Part shown: positions 24,653-33,910 of the stretch, piece by piece
Numbering within the stretch: position 1 is the stretch's first letter
Layout: each line of letters opens with the position of its first letter
Source of the DNA: Halostagnicola kamekurae
Lineage (GTDB): Archaea; Halobacteriota; Halobacteria; Halobacteriales; Natrialbaceae
Assembly (NCBI RefSeq): GCF_900116205.1
Contig: NZ_FOZS01000002.1
Coordinates: 682,001-746,000, forward strand
DNA length: 64,000 nucleotides
Direction of reading: 5' to 3'
Program-made: the position numbers and the translations under genes
Notes under the pieces: model-generated
The model's database searches: none
What the model was told of the DNA's origin: nothing
The model's input: only the letters and a program-made list of their open reading frames with translations

Positions 24653-25228
24653 TCAAGCGCTCTCGCCGTCTCTGGCTTCGTTGACGGCGCCGACGATTGC
24701 GCCCGAACTGACGATCGACGCGTCACTGTTCAAGACCGTTTCGCCCGCTTCGTCGATGACGAGTGTTACCGGCGTGCCGATGACGTCGTACTGCTGGCGG
24801 AACGAGTACGTCGACCCGTGGCCGACGTCCCACGCCCCGTCGTAGTCTTTCCACCACTCGCGGAGCCTGTCTTTCTCGAGGGTCTTGCCGATCGTCTGGG
24901 TCGTTATCGAGAGGAATCGAACGTCGTCGTCGATCTCCGCTCTGGCCTCCGCGAGCGGTCCCATCTGTTGTTTGCAGTACCCGCAGTAGGTGACGAAGAA
25001 ATTGAGCACCGAAATCGTCCCCTCGGGCGGGAGCACCTGCGTCCCGGCCTCGCTCGCCCCGGCGTCGATCGTCCGGACTGTTGGCGGACCGTCGTCTTCG
25101 TTCCCGGAATCGCGTTCCGACGAATCGGTTTCACCCCCGAACGACGGCACTCCGGTTTGCCAGAGGGCGACGCCGCTGCCGAGCGTCCCGAGACTGGCGA
25201 CGCCGGCGATCGCCTCCCGGCGTTTCAT
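24653..25228 (-). CDS. TlpA-like exported thioredoxin-fold protein
   Basis: 191-aa protein with an N-terminal KRREAIAGVASLG Tat-like signal, a polar linker, then a thioredoxin fold with a CGYC active site in FFVTYCGYCKQQMGPL and a cis-Pro in GTPVTLVID. Such TlpA/ResA-type proteins act as membrane-tethered thiol-disulfide reductases or in cytochrome maturation. Substrate unknown. GC-rich codon use shows that the core chromosome resumes here. Confidence 0.88.
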   Translation of the reverse strand: MKRREAIAGVASLGTLGSGVALWQTGVPSFGGETDSSERDSGNEDDGPPTVRTIDAGASEAGTQVLPPEGTISVLNFFVTYCGYCKQQMGPLAEARAEIDDDVRFLSITTQTIGKTLEKDRLREWWKDYDGAWDVGHGSTYSFRQQYDVIGTPVTLVIDEAGETVLNSDASIVSSGAIVGAVNEARDGESA

Positions 25229-25384
25229 CGCGATCCCTCCGCGACTGTCACTCGAACGAGTGTGTTAGCGGGACCGAACATACACGATTGTACGGACTCG
25301 ACGGAAAAGGACCTTCGGGTTCGAGTCGGATAGCCGACGTGATCGCTCGAGTACGGGTCGAATTAGCTCCCTCCGACGAAACTA

Positions 25385-25945
25385 CTAGGATGTCTCCTCG
25401 AGGAGTTCTCTGGCGTTGTGTCGCCAGGTTCTGACGTGCAGGACGTTTAGCTCGAGAACCTCGGCCACCTCGGCGGCGCGGATCGTCGCGAGTCGCTCCG
25501 CGGAGGTGATGCCGGCGGTCGCCAGCCGATCCGCGTCGTCGGGGCCGACGCCGGTAACGCGCTCGAGGGGAGTCGGGTGGGGGTAGGGGCGCTCGGGTTC
25601 GTCGGCCGACTCCGTTGGCTCGTCCGGAGGAGAGACGTTCTCGAACGCCTGCCAGTCCTCGTCGGCGCTGGCGACGACCCACTCGCGTTCGGCGTCGCCG
25701 AGCCCCCGAACCGTCGTCGAGCGCCTGTCGAGGTCGCCGTCGGTTTCGAACGACCACGGCAACGAAAACCGCCGTCGGAGCGTCTCGGCGTCCGACTCGT
25801 CGAGGCCGGCCTCGAGCAGCATACGAAAGGAGTAGGCCTTCTCGGCGACCCGATCCGGATCGATGTCGGCTCGCTCGAGGGAGTCGCGGATTCGATCCTC
25901 GATCCGCGACTCGTCCGTTCGCTCAACGGCGGCGTCGTTGCTCAC
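25385..25945 (-). CDS. Helix-hairpin-helix domain protein, unknown function
   Basis: 186-aa protein starting with GTG at 25945 (VSNDAAVERTDESR). The N-terminal half is helical, with SFRMLLEAGLDESDAETLRRR suggesting a small all-alpha domain. The C-terminal 60 residues contain tandem HhH-like units (ERVTGVGPDDADRLATAGI and AAEVAEVLELN) like those of DNA-binding helix-hairpin-helix proteins. Earlier in-frame codons up to 26884 are antisense to the dehydrogenase and are not used. Possible DNA or nucleoid-associated role. Confidence 0.6.
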   Translation of the reverse strand: MSNDAAVERTDESRIEDRIRDSLERADIDPDRVAEKAYSFRMLLEAGLDESDAETLRRRFSLPWSFETDGDLDRRSTTVRGLGDAEREWVVASADEDWQAFENVSPPDEPTESADEPERPYPHPTPLERVTGVGPDDADRLATAGITSAERLATIRAAEVAEVLELNVLHVRTWRHNARELLEETS

Positions 25946-26134
25946 GCGGGACACCAGTCTATCCGTACCTCTCGGCGTCTCGTCTTGAAAGTTGTCCCCG
26001 ACGGGTCGAACGCGGTCGTCGTTGCGGAGTCGAACGCGGTCGTCGTGGCGGGCCCATTTGACGCCGAACGGCGGAATTGCCGTGAGATCGTCACCACCGG
26101 TAGGCTTACCACCGCCTCTCGTGACGGTCGAAGT

Positions 26135-26989
26135 ATGGTTCGTGAGAGCATCGACCGAATTGGCGTCGTCGGCGCAGGAACCATGGGCAGTGGAATCGCA
26201 CAGGTCGCCGCAACCGCGGGCTACGACGTTGTCGTGCGCGATATCGACACCGAACTCGTCGAGAGCGGCTTCGACTCGATCGACGACAGTCTCGAGCGAC
26301 TCGCCGACAGAGACGACCTCGCCGAATCCCCGGCGACGATCCGCGAGCGAATCGAGGGAACGACGGCCCTCAAGGCGCTCGCCGACTGCGACCTCGTCGT
26401 CGAGGCCGCGCTCGAGGACCTCTCGGTCAAGCGGGATATCTTCGAGGAACTCGAGGGGGTCTGTGAGCCGTCGGTCGTCCTCGCGACGAACACGAGCACG
26501 CTCTCGATTACGTCCATCGCATCGAGTCTCGACCGCCCCGATCGGGTGGTCGGTTTGCACTTCATGAATCCGGTCCCGATCATGGAAGGCGTCGAGGTCG
26601 TCGTCGGGGAGAAGACGAGCGGGTCGACCCGAGAACTGGCCCACGGAATCGCCGAGGAGCTGGGGAAGACGACCTGGGAGTCCGACGACAAACCGGGGTT
26701 CGTTACGAACCGCATCCTGATGCCCTGGATCAACGAGGGAATCCGTGCCTACGACGAGGGCGTGGCCACGAAAGACGACATCGACGCCGGGATGGAACTC
26801 GGGACGAACGTCCCGATGGGACCGCTGACGCTCGCCGACCACATCGGACTCGACGTCTGTCTCCACGCGACCGAGACGCTCCACGAGGAACTCGGGGATC
26901 GATATCGACCGGCCTATCTACTCAAACGGAAGGTCGAGGCGGGTGAACTCGGCAAAAAGACGGGGTCGGGCTTTTACGAGTACGAGTGA
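26135..26989 (+). CDS. 3-hydroxyacyl-CoA dehydrogenase
   Basis: 284-aa NAD-dependent enzyme of fatty-acid beta-oxidation or of hydroxybutyryl-CoA metabolism. The Rossmann motif GVVGAGTMGSGIAQ is near residue 10, NTSTLSIT and HFMNPVPIMEGVEV carry the catalytic Ser and His, and KPGFVTNRIL begins the C-terminal helical domain. Length fits the single-function short form (PaaH/HbdA-like). The start at 26135 places the Rossmann strand at the expected distance. An acyl-CoA dehydrogenase lies nearby at 28392. Confidence 0.93.
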   Translation: MVRESIDRIGVVGAGTMGSGIAQVAATAGYDVVVRDIDTELVESGFDSIDDSLERLADRDDLAESPATIRERIEGTTALKALADCDLVVEAALEDLSVKRDIFEELEGVCEPSVVLATNTSTLSITSIASSLDRPDRVVGLHFMNPVPIMEGVEVVVGEKTSGSTRELAHGIAEELGKTTWESDDKPGFVTNRILMPWINEGIRAYDEGVATKDDIDAGMELGTNVPMGPLTLADHIGLDVCLHATETLHEELGDRYRPAYLLKRKVEAGELGKKTGSGFYEYE

Positions 26990-27008
26990 GCGTCGTCGGG
27001 ACGGTCCC

Positions 27009-27123
27009 GTTGGTGACGGGATCGACGAATCGTTGGGAATGGAATCGACGGGCCATTGATGGCGAGATCGACAACCTGTTAGGAAAGAAATCGACGGGCC
27101 GTTGGTGACGGGACCGGTGGACT
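27009..27123. repeat. Five degenerate 23-bp tandem repeats
   Basis: Five abutting 23-bp units start at 27009, 27032, 27055, 27078 and 27101. Units 2 and 4 share GAAATCGACGGGCC-type endings, and units 1 and 5 share GTTGGTGACGGGA. The consensus is about GTTGGTRAYGRRATCGACGGGCC. The array ends 17 bp from the stop of the convergent synthase gene and begins 20 bp after the dehydrogenase stop. Because 23 is not divisible by 3 it is unlikely to be coding. Confidence 0.75.
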
Positions 27124-27140
27124 GCCGGCGCACGGGCCGG

Positions 27141-28187
27141 CTACTGGTGCAGCGGTCCTTCCGCCATCTCGCTGCGAAGGGTCGAGAGGTTCCCCCGAGC
27201 GACGCCCTCCTCGAACTGGCTGATGAGCTCGTACACTTCCGCTCGAGAGATCTTCACGTCGCCGTCGCGGACGACGTCTTCGGGCCGTTCGCGGAGTTCC
27301 CGCATGGTGCCGACCGCGAGCAGGTACGGGATCGCCCACGCCGAGAGCTTGTTGCCGCGGTGTTCGGGGATGATCTCGAGATAGCGGTGGGCGTCGTCGA
27401 GGTAGGTTTCCGCCCGTCCGGTGACGCGCTTGATGACGTTCGTGACGCCGCCATGGTTCTCCTCGTGGGTGACTTCCTCGACGGGCACGTCTTCCTCCTC
27501 GAGCCACTCGGCGGGGAGGTAGACGTTGTTCTCCTCGCGGTAATCGGTCTCGACGTCTTTCGCGATGTTGACCAGTTGCAAGAGCAGGGCGAACGACCGG
27601 GCGTTGTCCCGCATCTCCTCGGCTCGATCCGCCGAGACGCCGCGAGCGACGAGCCCGGTGATGAGTGTCCCGACCGTGCCGGCCGCGTACCAGCAGTACT
27701 CCTCGAGTTCCTCGACGGTCTGGAGGCGGAGCCCGCCCTCGTCGGCGTATCGGCTCGTGAACATCGCCATCCCGCCGACGAGTTCCCGGACCGGTTCGCG
27801 CATGATCTCGCGCGGTTCGTCCTCGAGCGCGTCGAAGGTGTCGAGGACCCGCGGCGTCTGGGCGACGACCTCCCAGTCGTCGGTAGTCTCTTCGGGGATC
27901 CACGGCTCGACGTCGTCCATGAACTGCTCGACGGCGATGTCGTCTTCCGGGTCGAGCAACCGGTCGTACGAGTCGAGCAGTTCCGTCTGGGTCCCGGCTG
28001 GAATGTGACCCGCGTCCTCGATCGTATCCGCGATTCGACAGAGGAGATAGCCGACACAGATGTGTCCGGCCATCGGCTCCTCGAGTCGGTCGATAGTTAT
28101 CGAGAACGTCCGTGAGACCCCGTGTACGGCCTCGAAACACCACTCGAAATCGGCGTCCGTCGTCAGTTCGCGCTGGCCCGAAGTCAT
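27141..28187 (-). CDS. Squalene/phytoene synthase family enzyme
   Basis: 348-aa all-helical prenyl transferase that condenses two C15 or C20 diphosphates head to head. The two Asp-rich metal sites are clear: CRIADTIED near residue 50 and NIAKDVETDYREENN near residue 208. FSITIDRLEEPM near the start and the YCWYAAGTVGTLITGL helix are family features. Haloarchaea need squalene for membranes and phytoene for bacterioruberin. The YxxxVAG-like region here (YAAGTVG) and a length close to squalene synthases make squalene synthase slightly more likely. Confidence 0.85.
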   Translation of the reverse strand: MTSGQRELTTDADFEWCFEAVHGVSRTFSITIDRLEEPMAGHICVGYLLCRIADTIEDAGHIPAGTQTELLDSYDRLLDPEDDIAVEQFMDDVEPWIPEETTDDWEVVAQTPRVLDTFDALEDEPREIMREPVRELVGGMAMFTSRYADEGGLRLQTVEELEEYCWYAAGTVGTLITGLVARGVSADRAEEMRDNARSFALLLQLVNIAKDVETDYREENNVYLPAEWLEEEDVPVEEVTHEENHGGVTNVIKRVTGRAETYLDDAHRYLEIIPEHRGNKLSAWAIPYLLAVGTMRELRERPEDVVRDGDVKISRAEVYELISQFEEGVARGNLSTLRSEMAEGPLHQ

Positions 28188-28391
28188 CTACGTGCAACTC
28201 TATTAGCGGGCTTTCCGGAAAAACACCGCGGTCCCGGTTGCGACCTTCAGCGGGGGACAGATACCCGATTTCGGCGCGTCAGTTCGTCGCCTTGCAGCCA
28301 CTGGTCGGCCCACGGCTGACTCGCGGCCACGCGAGTGAACTCGAGCGGAGTTACAGCAACTGTAAAGGATCGACCGGTCGATACCTCGCGT

Positions 28392-29537
28392 ATGGACTTC
28401 GCGCTCTCGGCCGAACAACGACAGATCCGCGAGATGGTTTCCGAGTTCGTCGACGAAGAGGTCGTCCCCGTCGCGGGTGAGATCGACCACGACGACGAGT
28501 TTCCGGCAGACCTCGTCGACGAGATGGCCGAACTCGGCTTGCTGGGGATGCCCTTCCCCGAGGAGTACGGCGGCGCCGGGCTCGACTATCACTCCTACGC
28601 GATCGGCCTCGAGGAGCTCTCCCGAGGCTCGGGCGGACTGGGGACGATCGTCGCCGCCCACACCTCGCTGGCGGGCAACATGCTCTACGAGTTCGGATCC
28701 GAGGACCAGAAAAGCGAGTATCTGACGCCGCTCGCCGAAGGGTCGGACATCGGCGCGTTCGCGCTCTCGGAAGCCGGTGCGGGCAGCGACGTTCCGTCGA
28801 TGACGACGACCGCGCAAAAAGACGGCGACGAGTACGTCATCGACGGCGGGAAGCTCTGGATCTCGAACGGCTCGGTCGCGGACACGATAACGCTGTTCGC
28901 GAAAACGGACCCCGAAGCCGGCAACAAGGGTATCTCGTCGTTTATCGTTCGGCCGGACGAGGACGACGGCTTCGTCGTGGAAGGAACGGAAGAGAAACTC
29001 GGCGACAAGGGCTGTCCGACCGCCGAACTCCGGTTCGACGACCTTCGCGTCCCGGCGGATCGAATGCTCGGCGAGGAGGGCGAGGGATTCGTGCAGGCGC
29101 TGAAGACGCTCAACGGCGGTCGAATCACCATCGCCGCCCGGGGCGTCGGCATCGCTCGAGCGGCCCTCGAGGAGGCGACCGACTACGCGAACGAACGCGA
29201 GCAGTTCGACCAGCCCATCGGCGAGTTTCAGGCGATCAAACACAAACTGGCCGACATGGACACGAAGGTACAGGCCGCGAAGCTGCTCATGCACCGTGCG
29301 GCCGATCGAAAGATTCGAGACGAGGACTTCATTAAACACGCGGCGCAGGCCAAACTCTACGCCTCGGAGGTGTCTCGAGAGGTCGCAAACGAGGGGATCC
29401 AGATCCACGGCGGCTACGGCTACACGAAGGACTTCCCGGCAGAGCGGTTCTACCGGGACGCGAAACTCAACGAGATCTACGAGGGGACCAGCGAAGTGCT
29501 TCGGAACACGATCGGCGATCAGGTACTCGAGTCCTGA
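28392..29537 (+). CDS. Acyl-CoA dehydrogenase
   Basis: 381-aa FAD enzyme that introduces the 2,3 double bond in acyl-CoA. FALSEAGAGSDVPS and LWISNGSVAD form the FAD/substrate pocket. The C-terminal helical domain contains QIHGGYGYTKDFPAERFYRD and the catalytic glutamate in IYEGTSEV. The start at 28392 gives the standard MDFALSAEQRQIRE N-terminus. Single gene; chain length and substrate are not readable. No ETF genes are seen in the window. Confidence 0.94.
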   Translation: MDFALSAEQRQIREMVSEFVDEEVVPVAGEIDHDDEFPADLVDEMAELGLLGMPFPEEYGGAGLDYHSYAIGLEELSRGSGGLGTIVAAHTSLAGNMLYEFGSEDQKSEYLTPLAEGSDIGAFALSEAGAGSDVPSMTTTAQKDGDEYVIDGGKLWISNGSVADTITLFAKTDPEAGNKGISSFIVRPDEDDGFVVEGTEEKLGDKGCPTAELRFDDLRVPADRMLGEEGEGFVQALKTLNGGRITIAARGVGIARAALEEATDYANEREQFDQPIGEFQAIKHKLADMDTKVQAAKLLMHRAADRKIRDEDFIKHAAQAKLYASEVSREVANEGIQIHGGYGYTKDFPAERFYRDAKLNEIYEGTSEVLRNTIGDQVLES

Positions 29538-29625
29538 CGCGAGACGACTCCGAACGACCCGTTCGTCTGTCTCTTTCCGTTCAGTCTCTTTTTGCCCTCC
29601 GTCCCTTCGGCTCCGGGCCCAGCCG

Positions 29626-30690
29626 TTAGCGACTCCCGAGCGTGACCGTCACCGTCCTCTCCTGGCCGTCTCGCCAGAACTCGATGCCGACCTCGTCGCC
29701 GGGACGAGTCTCGAGTGCGAGATACGTCCCCAGCGCGTGGCGGTCGGGGATCGGTTCCCCGTCGAGTTCGTAGATAACGTCGCCGCGCTCGAGTTCGTCG
29801 TCAGCGGGACCGTTCGGATCGACGCTGGAAACGAGAACGCCGGACGCCTCCTCGAGGCCGTACTCCTCGACGACCGCTCTGGTGACCTCTCGGTAGCTGA
29901 TCCCGAGATACGAGTGTTCGTACACGCCGTCGTCGGCCAGCGCCGGGACGACGCGACGGGCGAGCGCGGCGGAGATGGCAAAGCCGATGTTGTCGCCGCC
30001 GCCGGCATTGACGACGCCGATGGCTCGGCCCTCGAGGTCGACGAGCGGGCCGCCGCTGTTGCCGGGGTTGACCGCCGCGTCGGTCTGGATCGCGTTCGGG
30101 AACGGAAACCGGCGATAGGAGACGTCGACCGAGCGGTTGACGCCGCTGACGATCCCCTGTGAAACGGATCCCTCGAGCCCGTACGGCGCGCCGATTGCGA
30201 GGACCTGCTGGCCGACGACCGGCGTCTGCTCGCTCAGCGGGAGCGACACGGCATCGTCCGGCACGTGATCGACCGCGAGAACGGCCAGATCGCTGTAGTA
30301 GTCCGTTCCGGCGATGGTGGCGGTCGTCCAGTCGCCGCCGATGTACTGGATCTCGACCGAATCAGCCCCGGAGACGACGTGTTCGTTGGTGATGAGATAC
30401 GCTCCATCTTGCTCGAGTGCGACGAGAAAGCCCGACCCTTGTCCGGTCCCCTCTCCGAGGCGTCTCGGGCTCTCGACGCCGTAGGCGCGGACCTGTGCGA
30501 TAGAATCGATGACCGCGTCGTAGACCTGCGTGTAGGCTGATTCGCCGGCGAGGTCGCCGTCTACCTCGAGTTCAGTGGACGAACTCCCTGGAACGGAACT
30601 CTCCGATTGGGGCGCTGCACACCCCGCCACGACGCCAGTGATGCCGGTCGCGGCCGCGGCGAGATAACGGCGGCGAGTAACGTTGTCCAT
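29626..30690 (-). CDS. HtrA/DegP-like lipoprotein serine protease with PDZ domain
   Basis: 354-aa protein. The N-terminus has a Tat signal (MDNVTRRRYLAAAA) ending in the lipobox VVAGC, so it should be anchored on the outer face of the membrane. The trypsin-like domain shows His in LITNEHVVSG, Asp in YYSDLAVLAVD and Ser in GNSGGPLVD. Residues about 260-354 form one PDZ domain (YLGISYREV, then VSSVDPNGPAD). Likely extracytoplasmic protein quality control. The start at 30690 is chosen for the signal peptide. Confidence 0.92.
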   Translation of the reverse strand: MDNVTRRRYLAAAATGITGVVAGCAAPQSESSVPGSSSTELEVDGDLAGESAYTQVYDAVIDSIAQVRAYGVESPRRLGEGTGQGSGFLVALEQDGAYLITNEHVVSGADSVEIQYIGGDWTTATIAGTDYYSDLAVLAVDHVPDDAVSLPLSEQTPVVGQQVLAIGAPYGLEGSVSQGIVSGVNRSVDVSYRRFPFPNAIQTDAAVNPGNSGGPLVDLEGRAIGVVNAGGGDNIGFAISAALARRVVPALADDGVYEHSYLGISYREVTRAVVEEYGLEEASGVLVSSVDPNGPADDELERGDVIYELDGEPIPDRHALGTYLALETRPGDEVGIEFWRDGQERTVTVTLGSR

Positions 30691-30838
30691 ACGCCACCTT
30701 GGGATTCGACCGATATCAAAGCCGGGAAGACGGTCACCGACTCGTGACACTCGAGGACGGGACGTGGGAGCGCCATACGCGATCCGTCGCCGAACGGAAG
30801 GGAAAGCGTGTTATCGACGGCGACCCGACACCCCAGAT

Positions 30839-32227
30839 ATGACACCCACGGAAGACGCCCGGGAGTTGCTGGCGACGGGGCCGGTCTGTGACTCCTGTCT
30901 CGGGCGTCCGTTCGCCGAACGCAGTTTCGGCCTGACGAACGCCGAGCGGGGGCGCGCGCTTCGGACGACGATCGCGCTCGAGGACGACGCGGATTTCGAC
31001 CCCGTCGAGCCGCTCGAGTGCTGGGTCTGTGAGGGGTACTGCGGAACGTTCGACGCGATCGCCGAAACGATCGTCGACGCGCTCGAGGGGATCGACTTCG
31101 CGACCTACCAGGTCGGGAGCCGCATCCCACCGCTGATCGAGGAGAACGAGGACCTCTTCCGCGAGGACGCCGGCCTCGAGCCGGACGTCGGCGAGTCACT
31201 CAAACGCGAGGTGAACCGGGAGGTCGGTCGCCGCGTCGGCGCGGAAACCGGCGCGGAAGTCGGGTTCGAACGCCCCGACGTCCTCGCTATCGTCGACCTC
31301 GACGGCTTCGATCCGTTCGACCTGCTCGAGACCGAAGCTGGCGAAGCGGGTGGGGAGGCCGCCGTGGAACCGCGGTCGGTGACGAGCCACGCCGTCGACC
31401 TGCAGGTCAACCCCGCGTTCGTCTACGGGCGCTACCGAAAGCTCGAGCGGGACATTCCTCAGACCGAGTGGCCCTGTCGGGAGTGTGGCGGAAGCGGCGT
31501 TCAGTTGGGCGACGACGGCGAGGAGCCCTGTGACTACTGCGGGGGATCGGGCTACATGTACGACACGAGCGTCGAACAGGTCGTTCGCCCCCACGTCGTC
31601 GCGGCGATGGACGGCGACGAGGGTACCTTCCACGGCGCGGGCCGCGAGGACGTCGACGCCCGGATGCTCGAGGGCGGTCGCCCGTTCGTCCTCGAGGTCA
31701 AAGACCCGCGAATCCGCGATCCGGATCCGGAAGCGCTCGAGCGCGAGATCAACGACGCGGCCGACGGCGCGGTCGAGGTCGAGGGACTCCGTCTCGCGAG
31801 CTACGAGATGGTCGAACGCGTCAAGGAACACGACGCGAGCAAGCGCTACCGGGCCGACGTCGAGTTCGGAGAACCCGTCGACAAAGCGGCTTTCGAGGGC
31901 GCGCTTGCCGAACTCGACGGAACGACCCTCGAGCAGTACACCCCACAGCGGGTCGACCACCGACGGGCGAACATCACCCGCACGCGAACCGTCTACGAGA
32001 TCGACGGCGAACTCAGCGAACCGACGCGAGCCGAAGTCCGGCTTCACGGCGAAGGCGGGCTCTACGTCAAGGAACTCATCAGCAGCGACGACGGCCGCAC
32101 CGAGCCGAGTCTGGCGGGCCTGCTCGAGGTCGACGCCGAGGTGACCGCGCTCGACGTCACCGGCGTCGAGGGGGAGGACGAACCGTTCGAACGCGAGGAG
32201 TACTTCCGGGACGACCGCTCGGCCTGA
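30839..32227 (+). CDS. pus10: tRNA pseudouridine synthase Pus10
   Basis: 462-aa enzyme that makes pseudouridine 54 and/or 55 in archaeal tRNAs. The N-terminal zinc module has CDSC and CWVCEGYC, followed by a THUMP-like region, an inserted pair of CRECGGSG and CDYCGGSG knuckles at about residues 219-240, and the catalytic Asp in GAGREDVDARML near 270. The ending is LEVDAEVTALDVTGVEG. The ATG at 30839 starts the zinc module. It is followed by rnhB 82 bp downstream in the same orientation. Confidence 0.92.
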   Translation: MTPTEDARELLATGPVCDSCLGRPFAERSFGLTNAERGRALRTTIALEDDADFDPVEPLECWVCEGYCGTFDAIAETIVDALEGIDFATYQVGSRIPPLIEENEDLFREDAGLEPDVGESLKREVNREVGRRVGAETGAEVGFERPDVLAIVDLDGFDPFDLLETEAGEAGGEAAVEPRSVTSHAVDLQVNPAFVYGRYRKLERDIPQTEWPCRECGGSGVQLGDDGEEPCDYCGGSGYMYDTSVEQVVRPHVVAAMDGDEGTFHGAGREDVDARMLEGGRPFVLEVKDPRIRDPDPEALEREINDAADGAVEVEGLRLASYEMVERVKEHDASKRYRADVEFGEPVDKAAFEGALAELDGTTLEQYTPQRVDHRRANITRTRTVYEIDGELSEPTRAEVRLHGEGGLYVKELISSDDGRTEPSLAGLLEVDAEVTALDVTGVEGEDEPFEREEYFRDDRSA

Positions 32228-32309
32228 CCGGTTTCGGGTATCGTTTTCGCTGCGCTCGAGCGCGCGACGGAAAGCAACGATTTTGCCCGTCGCCCAACCA
32301 CGGACTGTC

Positions 32310-32984
32310 ATGTACCAGTTCGGGGTCGACGAAGCCGGCAAGGGACCGGTGTTCGGCTCGATGTTCGCCGCGACCGTCTGCGTGGACGATCTCGAGCGGC
32401 TGCCCGACGGAATCGCCGATTCGAAGCGGCTCACGGCCGAGCGGCGCGAGGAACTGGCCGAAACGCTTCGCGAGACCGACGGCGTCCACGTCGGCGTCGC
32501 CGAGGTTTCGACGGCGCGGATCGACGATCCCGAGACGAACATGAACGCCCTCGCTGTGAGCGCGCACGCAAACGCGATCGAGGACGCGACGGCGGGGCTC
32601 GCGGTTTCGGACCAGTCAGAGAACGCAGCTATTTCCGGCCTCTGTGACGCCTGCGATACCGACGCGGATCGGTTCGCCCGGCGAGTGAGCGATGCCTGCT
32701 CGCTCGAGGCGACCGTCGACGCCCGCCACGGCGCGGACGACGACTCCGACCTCGTCGGCGCGGCGAGCATCGTGGCGAAAGTCGAGCGCGACGCCCACGT
32801 CGCCGACCTCGCCGCGGAGTACGGCGAGATCGGCAGCGGTTACCCCGGCGATCCCAAAACCCGAGCGTTCCTCGAGTCCTACGTCGAGGAGACGGGCGAG
32901 TTGCCGCCCTTCGCCCGCGAGTCGTGGTCGACGTGTGCAGACGCGCTCGCGGCGGCGAATCAGACGACGCTCGGGGGATTCTGA
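32310..32984 (+). CDS. rnhB: Ribonuclease HII
   Basis: 224-aa endonuclease that cuts RNA in RNA-DNA hybrids and single ribonucleotides in DNA. Catalytic residues are Asp and Glu in GVDEAGKGPVFG and Asp in TVDARHGAD, followed by the AASIVAKVERD helix and the GSGYPGDPKTRAFL segment. Length is as usual for archaeal enzymes. The 3' end is followed by an A8 run (32999-33006) and the insertion at 33018. Confidence 0.95.
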   Translation: MYQFGVDEAGKGPVFGSMFAATVCVDDLERLPDGIADSKRLTAERREELAETLRETDGVHVGVAEVSTARIDDPETNMNALAVSAHANAIEDATAGLAVSDQSENAAISGLCDACDTDADRFARRVSDACSLEATVDARHGADDDSDLVGAASIVAKVERDAHVADLAAEYGEIGSGYPGDPKTRAFLESYVEETGELPPFARESWSTCADALAAANQTTLGGF

Positions 32985-33017
32985 GTTCCCCGTAAATCAA
33001 AAAAAACCGGTTTTCCG

Positions 33018-33899
33018 GGCTCTGTTGAAATCCTCCGTAGTTGATAGAAACTCCGTGCTGAATACAGCACGCATATTCAGCACTCCAAACTGATGGGCAG
33101 AATTGGTCGTCGATATGTAGACGATCTCACTATGTCGCCAGCACTCGTATGTGGTGAATTCACAGCTAAGTTTTTAGTTATCTACTGACAAGAAATTCCC
33201 ATGAAAAACGACGAATCTGTTGAGGGGTATATCGAAACGCTTGCGGGGAGACTCCACGAGTTTGAACAATCGACGACGACGGTGGACGACCAGCATGTGA
33301 CGGTGTTTCACGACCGTTCGCTGTCGCTCTCGAAGTTTGGATTAGTCGACACCGTGTTCGTGGTCGGCACCGCGGAAACAGCCTATCAGGCACGGGCGTT
33401 CAGCGAGGCTGCCTTCGAGCACGGCCTCTCCCTGAAATCGAAACTCCCGCGGGGATTAGGTGGCAACCTCGTCGTCTACCCGATCGTTGTTAGCGAGACA
33501 GATCTCGCCAATTGGGTCCAACTGTACGACCCAATACACTGGTCATCCTTCGAGTTTCCTGTCGTCATTGACCCGACCGAGGGTACCGTCGACTACTACG
33601 AGTCGACGCGGTTGTGGGGTATAATCTATTACAAGGGCTTCAGGGAGACGGCTGAGACGACACTTAAACCATAGGTTCCTCACGGCGTGGACGGGATGCG
33701 TCGGTATTAGCCGAACCAAGGGAAGGTTGAGCAGACGATGGAGAACCACGAGTCGCTATACCGACCGTCCCCATTGAGGGGGAGAGTCGCTTCGACCTCT
33801 GGCTAGACCATCTTTTTTAACAAGACCAATGATGGACGCAATCTCTATAGTCAGCACGCACTCCAAAAAACATCATAATTCAAGGATTTCAACAGAGCC
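33018..33899. mobile_element. 882-bp cargo-bearing non-autonomous transposable element
   Basis: Perfect 17-bp terminal inverted repeats, GGCTCTGTTGAAATCCT at 33018-33034 and its complement at 33883-33899, are flanked by an exact 8-bp direct repeat GTTTTCCG at 33010-33017 and 33900-33907, the mark of transposition. The only convincing gene inside (33201-33674) is not a transposase. Mobilisation must therefore depend on a transposase elsewhere. The 8-bp duplication and the ends would suit an IS5/IS1595-like parent, but the family is not proved. The undecayed repeats indicate recent insertion. Confidence 0.88.
33201..33674 (+). CDS. Cargo protein of the transposable element, unknown function
   Basis: 157-aa acidic soluble protein. 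It looks alpha/beta: VTVFHDRSLSLSKFGLVDTVFVVG, then SEAAFEHGLSLKSKLPRG, VVYPIVVSE and EFPVVIDPTEGTVDYYES. There is no DDE triad, HTH or recombinase motif. A TATA-like TTTTTAGTTA lies at about 33171-33180, about 25 nt before the ATG. It occupies the middle of the element, with 183 bp and 225 bp of non-coding sequence to the ends. I do not recognise the family; the reading frame is intact, which suggests selection. Confidence 0.75.
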   Translation: MKNDESVEGYIETLAGRLHEFEQSTTTVDDQHVTVFHDRSLSLSKFGLVDTVFVVGTAETAYQARAFSEAAFEHGLSLKSKLPRGLGGNLVVYPIVVSETDLANWVQLYDPIHWSSFEFPVVIDPTEGTVDYYESTRLWGIIYYKGFRETAETTLKP

Positions 33900-33910
33900 G
33901 TTTTCCGGCG

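Noticed and set aside
25318-25345. tRNA-like GGTTCGAGTC segment
   Set aside because: The T-loop-like string is not matched by an acceptor stem or anticodon arm. No tRNA or rRNA gene could be supported in the window.
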